DNA of 64,000 nucleotides from Chionis minor (Eukaryota; Chordata; Aves; Charadriiformes; Chionididae): the NCBI GenBank assembly GCA_013398295.1, contig VZSF01000660.1:184734-248733 (forward strand), read 5' to 3'. Position 1 is the stretch's first letter. Each line of letters starts with the position of its first letter. The notes below the pieces were generated by a model that saw nothing but the letters and a program-made list of their open reading frames with translations, had not been told where the DNA came from and ran no database searches. Shown piece by piece: positions 39,406 to 51,949 of this stretch. The position numbers and the translations under genes were made by a program.

Positions 39406-41149
39406 TTTTATTTATTTATTTATTTGTGTCAGCCTGTGTGTGTGTGCGCGTGCACGTAAGTGCATATGTGTATTTGGGAAACTCAGGACGAGCTGGTAAG
39501 AAAGGACCTGTATAGTCAGTGGGAAATGAAAGAAAAGCATGAAGGAAGGAGAAAAGGAAGGAACCGGGTTAGATAAGAAATCAGAATGATCAAAGCAAGC
39601 AAGTAGATAGGGAGAGGTGGAAAAATGGTAAGGAGAAAGGCAATGCTTTAGTTTAGCTGGGAGCTCAGGGGAGTGTGGGGGGACACACTGTGCCAGAGCC
39701 TAGGCTTTAAAATCTGCAAAAGTAAAGAAACTTTTGACAGAGGCCTGTAGGCTACCTTGAGGTGGACCTTGTCTAAACAGCTTGCAGTATCATTAGACTT
39801 AATAATGGTAGGGCACACAAATCCTGAACTTCATAGAGCAGCAATATGAGCTCTGCATACGGATTTTACTTATGAAGTGGAGAAAGCTTCACAGAGATGA
39901 TCCTGAAAGACAGATTTATATGTCTTGTGTTGCTTACACTGAGACATTCACAGTCACGGATCATTATATTTTCTTCGAAACCAAAGGACTGGAAATTCCC
40001 TGTGTTTGTTTCCTGGTGTCAGAACCTATAGAGGATGCATTTTCACTTTTTCCCTGAAACTGCAAGGGACAGACACTTCTTATATCTGTTTTTAGATCAA
40101 AGTTGCAATTCTCATCTAAGCTTATGACTGTGAGGTGGACTATCAGGAGAAGCCTAAAATATCATAATAAGCAAGTGTGAGAGCTGACAACTGCATGGGT
40201 ATGAGCAAGATGGCAGTAAGGAGCAGAGGACTGGTGAAGAGATGGGGTCCATCAAAGGGCTGTGGGTGAAAGTGAAGGGACAGCTCACGGGGAAAATTTG
40301 GGTTGGGAAGGACTAGCAGATCCCATGAGGAATGGCACTGTTGTGGGCAACAGTCACTTCAGCTGATGAAGAACAGTGCTAGGAGTAAAAGCCTGAGGGA
40401 TGGGGATTTGCCAAGAAAGCAGCTCTTGGAAGAGATGCAAGGGAAGCAAGGCTTCAGCTACAGGATGAGTCTGGGGATGCCACCCAGGTAACTGCGCTAG
40501 CTGTACCGTTAGGAAGCATCATCACCTTTCCCAGTTCCCTTTTACTGGCGAGGGAAACTCTACAGTGCTGTGACACAGGGACACCTCTCTCTTAAATCGG
40601 AAGGATCTTAACAAACAGCTTGAGAGGTGAACCATGGCCTCGGTCACTGTGTCCCTCACAAGAGCACACAGTTGCTGTCAGCGTGATCAGGACTGGCCTT
40701 GCACATGTGACAGGAAACATCTCTCCTCCCGAGGGGCTGCCGAGGGAGCGTACACCACCAATGTTCAGAGCAAACCTTCGACACAAGACACAGAAATGCT
40801 CCACGGGTGTCACAGAAGTATCCTGACAGATAACAAGGAAATGCTGTGCCAGAGAACACAGGAACAACCTTAACTACATCCGACATAGCATATGTCCATT
40901 AAATAGCTCCAAAACAGACATTCCCAGTCTGGAAGCCACAAAGACACCATCATGTACAAGTAGCACAAAGCAGTGTAATACAGTTACTTCTCTGGCTACA
41001 GGTGACAGACAGCACCCTCGCTCAAGGTGGGACAGGCCATCTCAACAAGTAATTCAGAAGTATTGCTGACATAGGAAGACCTTTGTGGCACAGAAACATG
41101 TAGGAGGATCGTGAGAAGCTGTGCAGCTGGCACACAAACACGGAGATAC

Positions 41150-41280
41150 TGTTCTCTCTTGGGGCAGGGGCTATTGCCATCCCCCTGACGTGTCTGCCCA
41201 CTGCCTCCTGGGGCCCCGATCTCAGCTGGGGCCTCGCAGCACTACCAATAAAAATCACAGTCATAATAAAAGACAATGTG
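41150..41280 (+). repeat. SINE/LINE-tail-like fragment
   Basis: The text ctcttggggcaggggctatt and ggccccgatctcagctgggg, then cctcgcagcactacc and aataaaaa, is a tail common in interspersed repeats of turtles and crocodilians. It supports a non-avian sauropsid source; I recall the motif but cannot check it here. Confidence 0.5.
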
Positions 41281-41589
41281 ACTGGCATGAGAACTGCCAG
41301 CCAGGTGACACAGCAGAACCCATCTAATTGTCAAAGCCTCCCAGGGAAACGCATCTGTCTGATGCAGCAGTGCTTAGCTGGCTGCTGAAATGCCATCCCT
41401 CTGCGCCAGCAAGGCAACCCTGTCCTCTCCTGCAGCCTGCCTTTGTCACCATCCCCGCTAGGGTGCTGAGCCCAGAGCAGCCCTGTCCCACTCTCCGGGT
41501 ACTCATGACAACGTGTGCTGCCCTTTCCCAGGTCACCCTTTGTGTTAAGACGGCTCCTTCCCTTTATCCGACTTCCCTTCTCTTTTTTC

Positions 41590-41830
41590 CCCCTCTGATG
41601 TGTTCCCGTGTCCCCGCGCAGCCCGGGCCTGTCAGGCAGCTTTCCTGGACGTCCCGGGGGGCCTTTCCCCGCACTGCCAGTTGTTGCAGTTTCAAACTCA
41701 ATTGTTCTCCTTGGTACTGAGGCAAATGGAGTCATTAATTACCTTCTATCGGCTGGGCCGAGTTCAGAACGCGATCGATAGCCAGCGCTTGTCATTCACG
41801 GCAGCCAGCCCTGCGCAGACCCTCCCGCTG
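41590..41830. promoter_or_regulatory. Candidate CpG-containing intronic element
   Basis: This block combines a GC-rich, CpG-containing part (tgtccccgcgcagcccgggc) with GTCATTAATTACC and GAACGCGATCGATAGC. Intact CpGs in intronic DNA far from a promoter suggest constraint or low methylation. Function is not shown. Confidence 0.33.
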
Positions 41831-43257
41831 CATTCGGCGCGGGTCCAGGAAGGAGCCCAGTGCTATCAGACCCAGGCTTCAAACCCTGGCATCGAGCTCC
41901 CGCCGGGAATAACAGACCTCCTGCAGCTGTGTCTGAGCTGACCCCCAACCAAGGCAGAGATCAGGGACAAAGACCTGGGCTGCGGGAGCGGATCACACGT
42001 TTTCACATGGCCAGAAGTGTCTGGTACTGGTGTCCTGGTCCGCACAAGCTGATTCAGTCTGGCTGCCACGATGTTTCTACAGATTCCATTTGCATCCTCA
42101 GTGATCATTGAACTAATACTGTACTCCCCACAGTAGGGACAAGGGCAAGAACTGGTGGCCCTAATCTGGTGATCTTTTCCCCTGTGTAACTTTCTTGCCT
42201 TACTCTGTAGGGAAAAGGAAAGCTGTAAAATTTGATTTACATTTCTTTCCAGAAGAATTTTTGCAGCCTTTTGGGCAATGTGAGAGAAGGCATTATCTCC
42301 AGATAGACCAGTTCTGTATTTCAGCACATAGAAGTCCTGCAAGAATTGTCAGGGCTTTGATTGTGATAACAGAACTGGTGGGGAGAAAGATTAAACTCGA
42401 GTCCAGGTGGAAAGGATCCCAAGTGAGTGCAGGAGAGAGGTGACAAAGCATGTAAGGGGCTGGCAAGGTCCAGCAGTGCATAGAGAAGGAGCGTTATCAG
42501 GGATCTACATTGTGATACTGAAAGAAGATTCGGTACAAGTTCAGGTTATGAACAGTATCCTGCAGGAAGAGGGATAGTGGGAGATGAGTGTTGGAGGAAT
42601 ATCACCTCAAGGAAGTGTATCAGCCTTTGTGAACTCTGCAGTTGTTCAGATTCCTGTGTCCGTCTGCCTCAAGGGAATCCACAAGCCTGAATCTGAGTAT
42701 GCTAATTGATGGTACTGTGCCGGTCCATGTGTCTCTCTAATTTAAGTGTGTCAGTGACACATAAACTGTGTGTGTTTCTTACTTACATGCTCAGGCTCAG
42801 AACAGAACGGCTCAGAAACAAAGGGATTTTATGTTTTGATATGAGGGTATAGCTCACATGAGGAATCGGTGAGCAAGGCAGGCTGCTCATGCAGGGAAGT
42901 GAGCGTGCCTGACTGAGGAAGAGTGAGATGTGTGCCGGTGCCTGACAGCTGGGGGGCTGCGGTGCTTTTAGCACAGGGGTTGTATATGACGGAGTAACTC
43001 AGATGGAGCAGGGATGGGCAGTGCAGCTTTAATGCAGCGCTTACATGAGCAAAATGGCAATGCTCAATGAGAATGTAAATGAAATGAATTGTGTGTGCAA
43101 ATGTGTAATGAACTGTATACTCAGATCTGTCTTGGATTATCATGGGAGCATGCAAATGTGCATTTAAGGAAGTGAGCGTGTGTATGCGTATGAAAATCAT
43201 ATGTATTTACTACAGCATCTAAGTGTATGATTGCAAATTCAGCCCAGAGCATCTGGG

Positions 43258-43283
43258 AACCTAAGTCTGTACAGACTTAGGTT
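43258..43283. repeat. Perfect 26-bp palindrome
   Basis: The half site AACCTAAGTCTGT is followed directly by its exact reverse complement, with no spacer. It is not a simple-sequence repeat. Confidence 0.95.
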
Positions 43284-43649
43284 TGGGTGTTAGATTGTAA
43301 TAATCAGCATGTCCAGCCTTATTGGACACACCAGTAGAGGCCTTTTCAGGTGTTAGGCTGCAAGGAGCTGCCTCAGATATGTGTACAACATGTACTACAG
43401 CGTGTGTGGGTGTGCAGATGAGGCGTGTTAGCCTGGGTAGTCAAAGCTGGTGGCTTCTGTGTGAGCAGTCAGTGCAGCTTTGTGACCTTTGGGTATGCTG
43501 GAGGTGATCAGACATGTTCTCCTCTCAGTCAGTTTGTTGCAAATCCACAATGATTCCCCTACCTCAGAAGAGGCACTGCAGATTTAGACCATTGTAACGA
43601 GGGACAGAGTGTAGGTGCAGTATGTCTTACTAGCACTATTAGGCTTGAC

Positions 43650-43850
43650 TGTTAGCCAGACAGAGATGCAGCTGCCTCCGGGACCCAGTACACTTGCTTT
43701 GTTTATGTTGGCCGAGTAGCGAGCAGCATTATCACACAGTGGGACAGATCCTCTAGTTAGTGTAAATCTGTACGTCTCTTGCATTCAGTGCTTATACTGA
43801 CTTACACATCCTGAACGTTATCAGAAGGGTTATCCTGATTTACACTGTTG
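43650..43850. repeat. Old CR1/L3-like fragment
   Basis: The phrase gggacagatcctctagttag followed by tgtaaatctgtac and later tatactgacttacac resembles the GGGCCAGATCCTCAGCTGGT/TGTAAATC repeat seen in many amniote genomes. Similar starts occur at about 7714 (gggccaaattctg) and 61648 (gggccagattctg). Confidence 0.4.
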
Positions 43851-44139
43851 TGGCGTCCACAACATTGTCTTTAGTGCAGAGCGCTCGGGAGAGCTGCTGC
43901 CGCAGGAAAGTGGGGTGCCGGGAGCTATGCTGTTCCCTCTGCCAGGGCAGAAGATGTTCTGAGCATCCTTAGCATGACTTAGCTTCCTCCTGTCATCTTC
44001 CTAAGCCCATTTGTTGGGGATCTACTTCTTGGCAGGATCCCCCTTGGTGAGCACATAAAAAAGGGTGGCTTTTGTTAGCTCCAAAGGACAGAAGCAACGC
44101 AAAAAATTACATCGCATGCAGCCCTAACTATGCTTGTTT

Positions 44140-44370
44140 AGAGAAACTGCTTGCATTTATGAAGTCTTTGGTGCGGAAAGCAGGGTTGCAAATGACTGCA
44201 TCAGAGCGACAGTAAAGGCCATTAATTTCCTGTTATGTTTTCCTGTGTTGGGGGCTTTATTAATTTAATTTTACACTGTCGAACAACAGCGAGCGTTGAC
44301 ACCGCCACACTCAGAGGGTTGTTTTTTTTCTGAAGCAGTGCTTTGCCTGACATGCAAATCAACACTGCTA
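44140..44370. promoter_or_regulatory. Candidate conserved intronic element with octamer site
   Basis: This complex stretch includes GGCCATTAATTTCCTG, TTTATTAATTTAATTTTAC, a CpG-containing segment (CGAACAACAGCGAGCG) and a perfect POU octamer ATGCAAAT at 44352-44359. The combination of TAAT cores and an octamer fits a neural or otic enhancer, but this is inference. Confidence 0.35.
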
Positions 44371-46714
44371 TCAGGACCGCTAGAGACAAGGGAGGGAGCA
44401 CAGACCTGGGCTGTCCCCATCTAGTCCCATCTTCCAGTTTCTAGGACATCCATGACATTCCAGTGGAGCACACTGGCATCTGAGAGGCCACCAGTGCTCA
44501 GACTCAGCAGATCTGCATCAGGCCATGGACACCTCTAATGCACGGTACAGAAAATTATGAATTCCTCTTTAACCCACTGGGTTCCATTGGCTTGGTCCCC
44601 CACTAACCTGCCTCTTAATACCTCCTTTCCTTCCATTTCCCTTGCTCTAGACTCTCCCTTCCTTTCATTCCACCTTATTTTCCCTTCATACACACTTTAA
44701 CCTTAACCTCGCAAGTCAAAAAAGGCTGTGCCTGCCCCCAAGCCAGATACTAGTGAATCATGTTATTGGAAGCCCTTCTGAGTCAGCACTAAACCAGTGC
44801 TCAAGCAGAGTGTTTTTAGAGCTGCCATTTTTGACGTGCCATAAAACAAAGGCTCCAATCACTCAGAGTCATTAAAATTCCCACGGCATTTTTTGCAAGA
44901 GTGCAGACATTAACCTGGCTGTCCTGAACAAAATCCAGCCTGAGTGATTACCCACAGCATATCTTAATTCTCCTGTGGTTTCATTTGGACATGGCACAGC
45001 AAAATTTCACTGTTGATGCTCTGTATTGTTCAACATCTGCCATGGTCCATGCGAGAGTCAGCCACATTTCAGTAGTAAATGAGATCTTTGGAATGGGAAG
45101 GTTAATAAACAATGTATTATACAGGATGGGTAATTGCAAAATGCCATGCAATGAAAGAGCTACAGGCTTGTGATATGCTGCAATCTGCTTGGACTGTCAC
45201 TGTGCAAACTCTTTTTTTGAATGTTCATTCTCATAACTGTAAAGCATTAGTAGAGTAATTTGGACTCTTTCTGCGTGAACTCATGTACAGGCGCTTACTG
45301 AGATCATGAAGGATCCTATACTGATATGAGCTCTATAAGATGTATGTTGGAGATATGTTCCAAAGTGTAAGAGGTAGTCCTGAAACAAGAGGGAGCCCAG
45401 TCATGGGTAGCAATCAGTTCCACAGACAGGAGAGGGCTGTGCACACAAGAGCCTTAAGTATCTCTGAGGATTAGCTAGTGGGGTATTTTTTTAATTCACT
45501 GGGATTTAGTAAAGTTGTTCCAAACTCTACGATAGTTCTGATCTGTTTGCAAGGTCAACTATTCCGTTCCAGGCCTACCTCTTCCCACACTCGGTGCCAA
45601 AAGCCAAAACAAAAAAGTGACAGTTCCTTTGGGAAACCAAGCATGGAAGTATACCTATCCGTTATAACAACCTGGTCTAAAGCACCTAAGAGAGAACTAG
45701 GAGGCACTCAAGACTTGATGGACATTTTGTAGACAGATGCCTACAAACCTGTTCCAATGCAAATCCCCTAGCTTAAAAGCAGAAGAACACCTCTAAGCTC
45801 CAAAGAAAGGCAGAGTCTGTGAAAAAAATCCCGACCTACTCCATACCAGAAACAGCGATACCCATGACCCCATGTTCTGGCACTGTGCTCTTGTGTGTCT
45901 TCCTGTAGCTGTTGACCTGTGTGGGAGGAGGACTTTGTACCTTGAACCTGATGGGATGTAATCAGTAGGATGCTTGGACAGAGGAAGGAAAAGCAAAAGA
46001 GAAATGTGGATGTAGGCATTAGTTTTAGGTCCCTTGACAAAACTCTGACATTTTAAAGGGCCTTAAAACGGTCTTGAATTGCATTTGGCACCTATTCAAA
46101 GTGTCTTTTTTTTAATCTGATTGATGCATGGAAAAATCACCTTCAAAGAATTATCAATGGAGACAGACGGAAGACAGACAGACATGTCTGCTGTGTCTTG
46201 ATAGACAGGTATCTGTAACTGCTTCTTTCAGGCCATCTACTGTTAACAGAGTTGTGCCCATATGCAAGGTCTTAGAGCTTAGCCTAGCCTCTGCAGGCCA
46301 GCACAAAATGCTGTTTATCTCAGGTCTTGCTTGGCGGCAACAGAGGTAGCTGGAGGAAATCCAATATTCCCTAAAAGGGTCTTAAAATGTTCACAAACAG
46401 CATTTTTCTTTAATTCAAGTTCTTGTGGCAAAATTAAGCACATTGTTTTTTCTCTCTCTCCCCTCCACTCTAGTCACCTCCTTGCCCCACATCTAGCCAG
46501 CCAGGATTCTCACGAACTAATCACTTGGTGAAATCTTGTTGCTTCCCCCTGGGATCCCGTGAAACACGGCTGGAAGATCTGATGCTATCACTTAGGGAAG
46601 CAAAGAGCTCCCGCTTTCCTTCCAAACAGCAGCAGCCCCCATTTTGGGAGGAGGAGGGGTTTCTCTCTGGCCCTGACTGAGAACAAGGTGCTTAGTGTTT
46701 TCCTTTAGCACAAG

Positions 46715-46860
46715 AAGACACCTCTCTGTAGGAACGATTTCCATCTATGAACGGCAAGCAATGCTTAACATTACATTGACGTAGACTTGGGAGTGCAGAG
46801 ATAGCCAAATTAGGAGCTAATTGGTGCACAGGGGATTGACTGTTGGGCTCCCTTGGCTGC
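46715..46860. promoter_or_regulatory. Candidate regulatory island
   Basis: This is a non-repetitive segment with ACATTACATTGACGTAGAC (a CRE-like TGACGTA core), CCAAATTAGGAGCTAATTGG (itself an interrupted palindrome) and a following GGGATTGACTG. Constraint is suspected from texture only. Confidence 0.28.
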
Positions 46861-48664
46861 TGGGATGTGACTGGAAAGAGGGAGAGAGAAAAAAAGGCAG
46901 AGAGCAGGAGCCATCCTCTGCCGACACCTCTCTAAAGGTTGGGATTCCTGAGGCCGTTGCTGTCTAGTGCTGTCAAGGTCAGCGGGTTCGGGTTCACTGA
47001 ACGGTCAGGATGGTTTGAATTACTGGCACTGCCTGCCGATTCCTCCGCTGATCATGATCCGTCTTCCAGTGCTGGCTGCAGGATGCTGCTCCGTGGCCAT
47101 GTGCTGTGCTCGGTGTGGGGCACAGGGAATGTCAGAGAGGCAGATGCTCTTGTTAAGAGGGTAAGTTTTCAGGAAGATTTAAGGAGCCAAGGCAATGCCG
47201 AAGAAAGGCACATACGCCATGCACCGAGCACGTGGAGGCTAGGCTTCCAGAAACAGCAGTTCTGATCCATTTCTCTTTTACCTGGACAACTGCCCCCTGC
47301 AAGGTTCGGCCTTTCATGAAAGTTAGGAGAATGGCTTGAACGGAGCCTATCAAACCCTTATGGGGTGAAAAACCTGTTGGTGAAGATTTTTGTCCAATTC
47401 TGCATAGGTATAATGCTTAGTGAGCAAAGACTAACATGCAAGTCTTTATGTAAACCACACTGCTAGGACATTTTTCCCCCAAACACACATAGCTGTGTGG
47501 CCTGGGTAAAGGGCAGACAGAGGTAGCCAGGCGTGTTCCTACAAGGCTGTCTGTGGAAAGCACCACAGAGCAGGCTTGGAGCCACTGAAAGGGACCTCAC
47601 CAGAGCAGGTGGGGACAAGCTGTGCCTGTGCAGGGGTGTGAAGATACACAGGCAGGCTGCCAGTGTCACAGACGTGTGCCAGGGGTGGCATCAGCGTGTG
47701 GCCGAGTGCCTACATGTGCGTGTGTGTGTGTATACTGTACACGTGCTGTCCCAGCATCCATAGCAGCAGTGATGGCAAAAGTAAGCATATAAGAAAAAGT
47801 ATAGCAGGAGAGAGCAACAAAAGGGAATCAGAAGAGGACTGGGGGCTATGTGGAAGTAGTGTCCAGTGTTTGTCTTTGACAAGAACATCTCCACAGGCAT
47901 CACTGGCTGGCTTTCAGTGGAGTTGCATTACAGAGAAATCTGTCCCTCTCAGTCCAGAAGCTGGAGTGCTTATTTTTGCGTCCCATTCTGAGGTTTGTCA
48001 TGTACCTCTGTGAGTCAGTTACCTCTCGGGTGCAGTCAGATACATCTGCCTATAGCTATGCCTACATAGCTTTCGTACTCACATCTCTCCATGTGCCCAC
48101 CACACACATTTTTACACCTGGAGGAAGCTCAGGGTAATGCTGAAAATGGAGCTGCAAGGTGCTGCCCATACATGAGGCCTCTTGCGCAGCACTCTCGCTG
48201 CTGACCAAGACATGGAAGAGATCAGGGTTAACGTCAGGCCATCTCCTCTGCAAAAGGGAAGCCCCAGCTACTCTAAGCTCAGCACAGGTATTCTAAGCAG
48301 GTTCTCTGTGTGGCCTGGTCCCTATGCATTAGGAATTACATTGTGCCTACCATCCTCTCTGCTCTTGACTCCTCTCCCAGTTCCCTCTTCCACTGCAGAG
48401 CAATGGGCTCTGGCAAGAAGGGTCAGGGACAGTGCCCAGTATTGTGCTCGTTTACATTAATGAGATACACACAGTGTAATCCAGCAATGGAGTCAGGTCT
48501 ACAAAAGGGGGTAATAGCAGGCTGCCACGAACACAGCAGCTCAGGTAATTGGTTTATCTATCTAGAAGCAGTAGTAGCAATCTCTGCACAGACAGAGTAG
48601 CAGTAAAGTCTCTTCCTTAAGGCTATTTCCTTTGTCTTTTCAATTGCTTGCACATCCATGTGAG

Positions 48665-48719
48665 ATAGAGAGAGAGAGAGTGAGGAAGAGAGAGAGAGCT
48701 AGAGAGAGAGAGAGGGAGA
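48665..48719. repeat. (GA)n microsatellite
   Basis: The run consists of GA dinucleotides interrupted by a few changes (tgagga, cta). It ends just before an AT-rich, possibly conserved segment. Confidence 0.95.
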
Positions 48720-49139
48720 AATGTTAATTTGTGAATTAATGGCTTTTCTCAGCGGAATTGTAAATTCAAATGTCACCTCACAGGGTGACACTATGCTGGG
48801 CTGCTGAAGAAGCAATGATAAGATCCCCCCCCATCCCCATGCCGACATATACCCATGCCCCTCCCCTCCCTGAAAGATAGCTTCGGAGTGGAACATGCTA
48901 CTTTTAATTTGCAGTAACACCACAGCACAGGGATGCAAGAATAGCTGCTTTCTGACCCTCCCTTCCACAACAAGCCGGGCCACATCTTTCCCCTTCCACA
49001 TCTACCTCCTTCCACCCCCTCTTCAACCCCTCCCATTTTAAACTGAGTCCAAGACAACACATTATCTCAACTCCCCCCACCCCAAACTAATCAAAGGATG
49101 AGCTAAGGGAGGGCTCTTTAGAACGGATGCCTCTGCAAC

Positions 49140-49460
49140 CCTCTCCTCTCCTGCAATAATCAGGTGAATTAATGACCCTGAAGTTAAAGTGAGCGCTGAT
49201 ACTCAGGCGTTGTGCAGCGTAGGGGAGAAAGCCTTCATTGTTTTCGAGCAGGAGGCGGGCAGCAGCAAGGGAGATTCATGGATGGAGATTGAATATGCAA
49301 TTTTCTTTCACCTTGCCAAGAGCTGCCCCTGGGCTGTGCCTGGCCTAAATTTTTTTTTCGTCTTGCCATCTCTGCCTTATCCGGCCCTCCCACCTCCCTT
49401 CCATTCTTTCCAGAAAATTACCTTCAAAATTGATTTCCACTTTTACAAACAAATATAATG
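49140..49460. promoter_or_regulatory. Candidate conserved intronic element
   Basis: This complex stretch includes GAATTAATGACCC, TTAAAGTGAGCGCTGA, TTGAATATGCAATTTTC and TTCAAAATTGATTTCC. A similar AT-rich segment lies just before it (48720-48780, GTTAATTTGTGAATTAATGG). Both resemble constrained non-coding DNA more than decayed repeat. Confidence 0.3.
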
Positions 49461-49914
49461 GGAACATGAGGGGGGAAAAAAAATCTTGGGCTGTGATGAA
49501 TTAGGGCTGTCAGGTGCTTCCAAGTCTCCTTTGTTTTTGTTTTACTGCCCGTTAGGTTCTTTGTTTTTCCAGCAACTGGGAATAGTGCCCCTGCCCACAC
49601 AGTCCCTATGGTTCATGGCTACCATCACAGGATATGTCCGTCACCTGCTGTCATCACTGTGTTATCCCTGCTCTCCATCACTGTGATGCAAACAGCCACT
49701 GCTAACAGACTGCCCCAGCCCTTCACACCAGGACGCAACTGATCTCCTCGTGGACACTGCATGTCCCACACTGCTGGTGACCCAGCTCCTGTAGCCACCG
49801 TACAGGTCTGTTGAGTTGCCTCAGATCTTCACCCTGCTCCTCCAGTTCTCCTTTGCCTTATTCAACTGATTCTTGATGGAGGTTTCCCAGCCCTCCCTGT
49901 TCTGATCAGCCTGG

Positions 49915-50100
49915 GTCATTGACATGTCACCTTGATGCCTGTTGTGCCTCAGTGCCATGTCACCTGGATTGCATAGCAGTATTGCCCTTATGTTTCATTG
50001 CCATGTCACCTGACCCCAAAACAGTGTCATCCCTATCTCCCACTATCATGGCACCCTGACCCACCAGCCTCATGTCCCATTGCCAAGTCACCAACAACCC
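49915..50100. repeat. Degenerate tandem repeat around GCCATGTCACC
   Basis: The phrase recurs as ttgacatgtcacctt, tgccatgtcacctgg, ttgccatgtcacctg, tatcatggcaccctg and ttgccaagtcaccaa at intervals of about 35 to 45 bp, each followed by a C/T-rich segment. Weaker copies may extend upstream to about 49600. Confidence 0.65.
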
Positions 50101-50499
50101 TCTAAAATACCATTTCCCTGCATTTTGCCAGCTATTCCTGATCCCTTTTGCACTTTATTCTGTCATCCACTGTGCATTAACCTGAGATCCTCATGGATCC
50201 AGGCACCACGCTCCCTCTGACTCCTATACCCTTTACAGCCATGAAAAAATGTAGTGGTCACCTCCCTGAATGCAGGCAGAACCAGTGTACAACTCAGCTA
50301 GAGAGAGCAAGAAGATCCAGAGGGAGACAGACAGCAGCAAAGCTAGGGAGCAGCCTCTGCACAGGTGGACACACGGAGCCGGCAGAGACGCTGGGAGGAG
50401 TTGTAGCTGTCTGACTCCTGCTGACACGTTAGCTGCAACAACCCCTCCCAGGAACGAGTCAAAAAGTGGAAGGAGAAGATCTAACCACAAACTAAATAC

Positions 50500-51340
50500 C
50501 CATAAACAAACAGTCAGAGGAGCACACATTCATAGCATTCACACAAATAAACTTAAAGAAAAGCTGTACGCGTAAGTAAGATTCACAAAACATAGCCAAT
50601 AACATTTAAAGACACAAGAATGCAAACTGGGACACAAGGAAGTACTAATGCAGGTGCATGTCAATTAAATGTAATTTCTATATAAACAAATAACTTACAA
50701 AAATGTACATACACTAACTAAACGAAAACCTGGAACTCAAAGGAATTTCCTTAAATGCACATATACAAAATTAAATCATGTAAACAAATACAAACTGTTT
50801 ACATAAATAAACAACCTTCACACAGGCAAGAACAACTGGTATGTATATACAACATACAAATATATAACCCCAATGCAAATACACATCTGTACAAAGCGTA
50901 TACAGAAGTGCACAGCACTAACAGGCTACATATTCATATCCAGCAACCACAAAGATACATTGATACTCCAAGTATTTAACAACACATACGCACAGAATAT
51001 ACATACAAATATACAACATTCACATATAGGCTCAAAATGTGCATACAAATACCTGACATTCATAGAAATACATAGCACTAATGTAATGCCCAGACCACCC
51101 GTAAGATCCACAGTATGCATACTCCTACTAGGCAGTATTATACACAGCTTAACATACACATTTTCCAGGTCTCCATAAGCATGCACAAAAATACGGGTCC
51201 AACCTGCCACTCACCCCAGGACATAAGCACAGATAAGCGGAAACCACTGATCCTAACACAGAAATACAAAAAACAGACAGACGTGCATTCCTAGAGACAC
51301 AAATACACAAGCAGAGACGCACACAAATACAGATGAAGCC
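50500..51340. repeat. A/C-rich degenerate repeat region
   Basis: About 0.85 kb is dominated by phrases such as catacaaatatacaacattc, catacaaatacctgacattc and aaatacatagcactaatg. The pattern suggests a decayed tandem array with a period in the mid-30s. G is rare on the plus strand. Confidence 0.6.
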
Positions 51341-51510
51341 AGACCAGCTTGTCTTCAGATAGTACCAAACCCTGCCAAACTAAGCAGCACTGTAAGCTTC
51401 AGAAGCAGAGCATTCTGTCCAAACTGCTTTCTGTGATGTAAGCTGTTAACTCTCCCTTACCTGAAGTCCTCCTGAGCAATGCCTGCCCCCCAACCCCTCA
51501 GGGTGTGTGC

Positions 51511-51546
51511 AGACACACACACACACACACACACATATATACACAT
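51511..51546. repeat. (AC)n microsatellite
   Basis: About 12 AC units are followed by ATATATACACATA. It is the purest dinucleotide repeat in the window. Confidence 0.95.
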
Positions 51547-51949
51547 AAACACATACACTGCCTCTCTTGCTGACAGACTGACCTCCCGATTCCTGGTGCA
51601 ACAGCCCACATTTCTGACAGTGCTGTGCTGCTTAGGCATTGTCATCTCCTTTACCCAGTCTCCCCCTCCTCTCTTTTTCCACACATACTCTCCCTTTTCT
51701 GACCATCCTCCTGCAGTTTATTTAGAGCGGTGCAGGATGAGTAGAAGGCGCCTTTCTGATGTCCTCCCAAGGAGTCTCCTGCCTCCAAGGAGCCAAAGAC
51801 CCTCAGGAGGCAGCAGTGGGTGGCTGCTGAGAATAAACTCCCTCTGCAGTCTACATTTTAACCGAGGATGGAAGGGAGTGTTAACTACACTTGTATGTAT
51901 AGACACAGTGAGGCTGGATGTCCCCCGTGACCACTGCTGTTTGCAGTGA

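Noticed and set aside
41866..42342. 158-codon open frame on the minus strand
   Set aside because: The product shows no recognisable domain and lies within the large PAX2 intron without supporting structure.
51479..51949. 156-codon open frame on the plus strand starting at the (AC)n run
   Set aside because: The start encodes a threonine/histidine run from the microsatellite, and the rest has no recognisable features.
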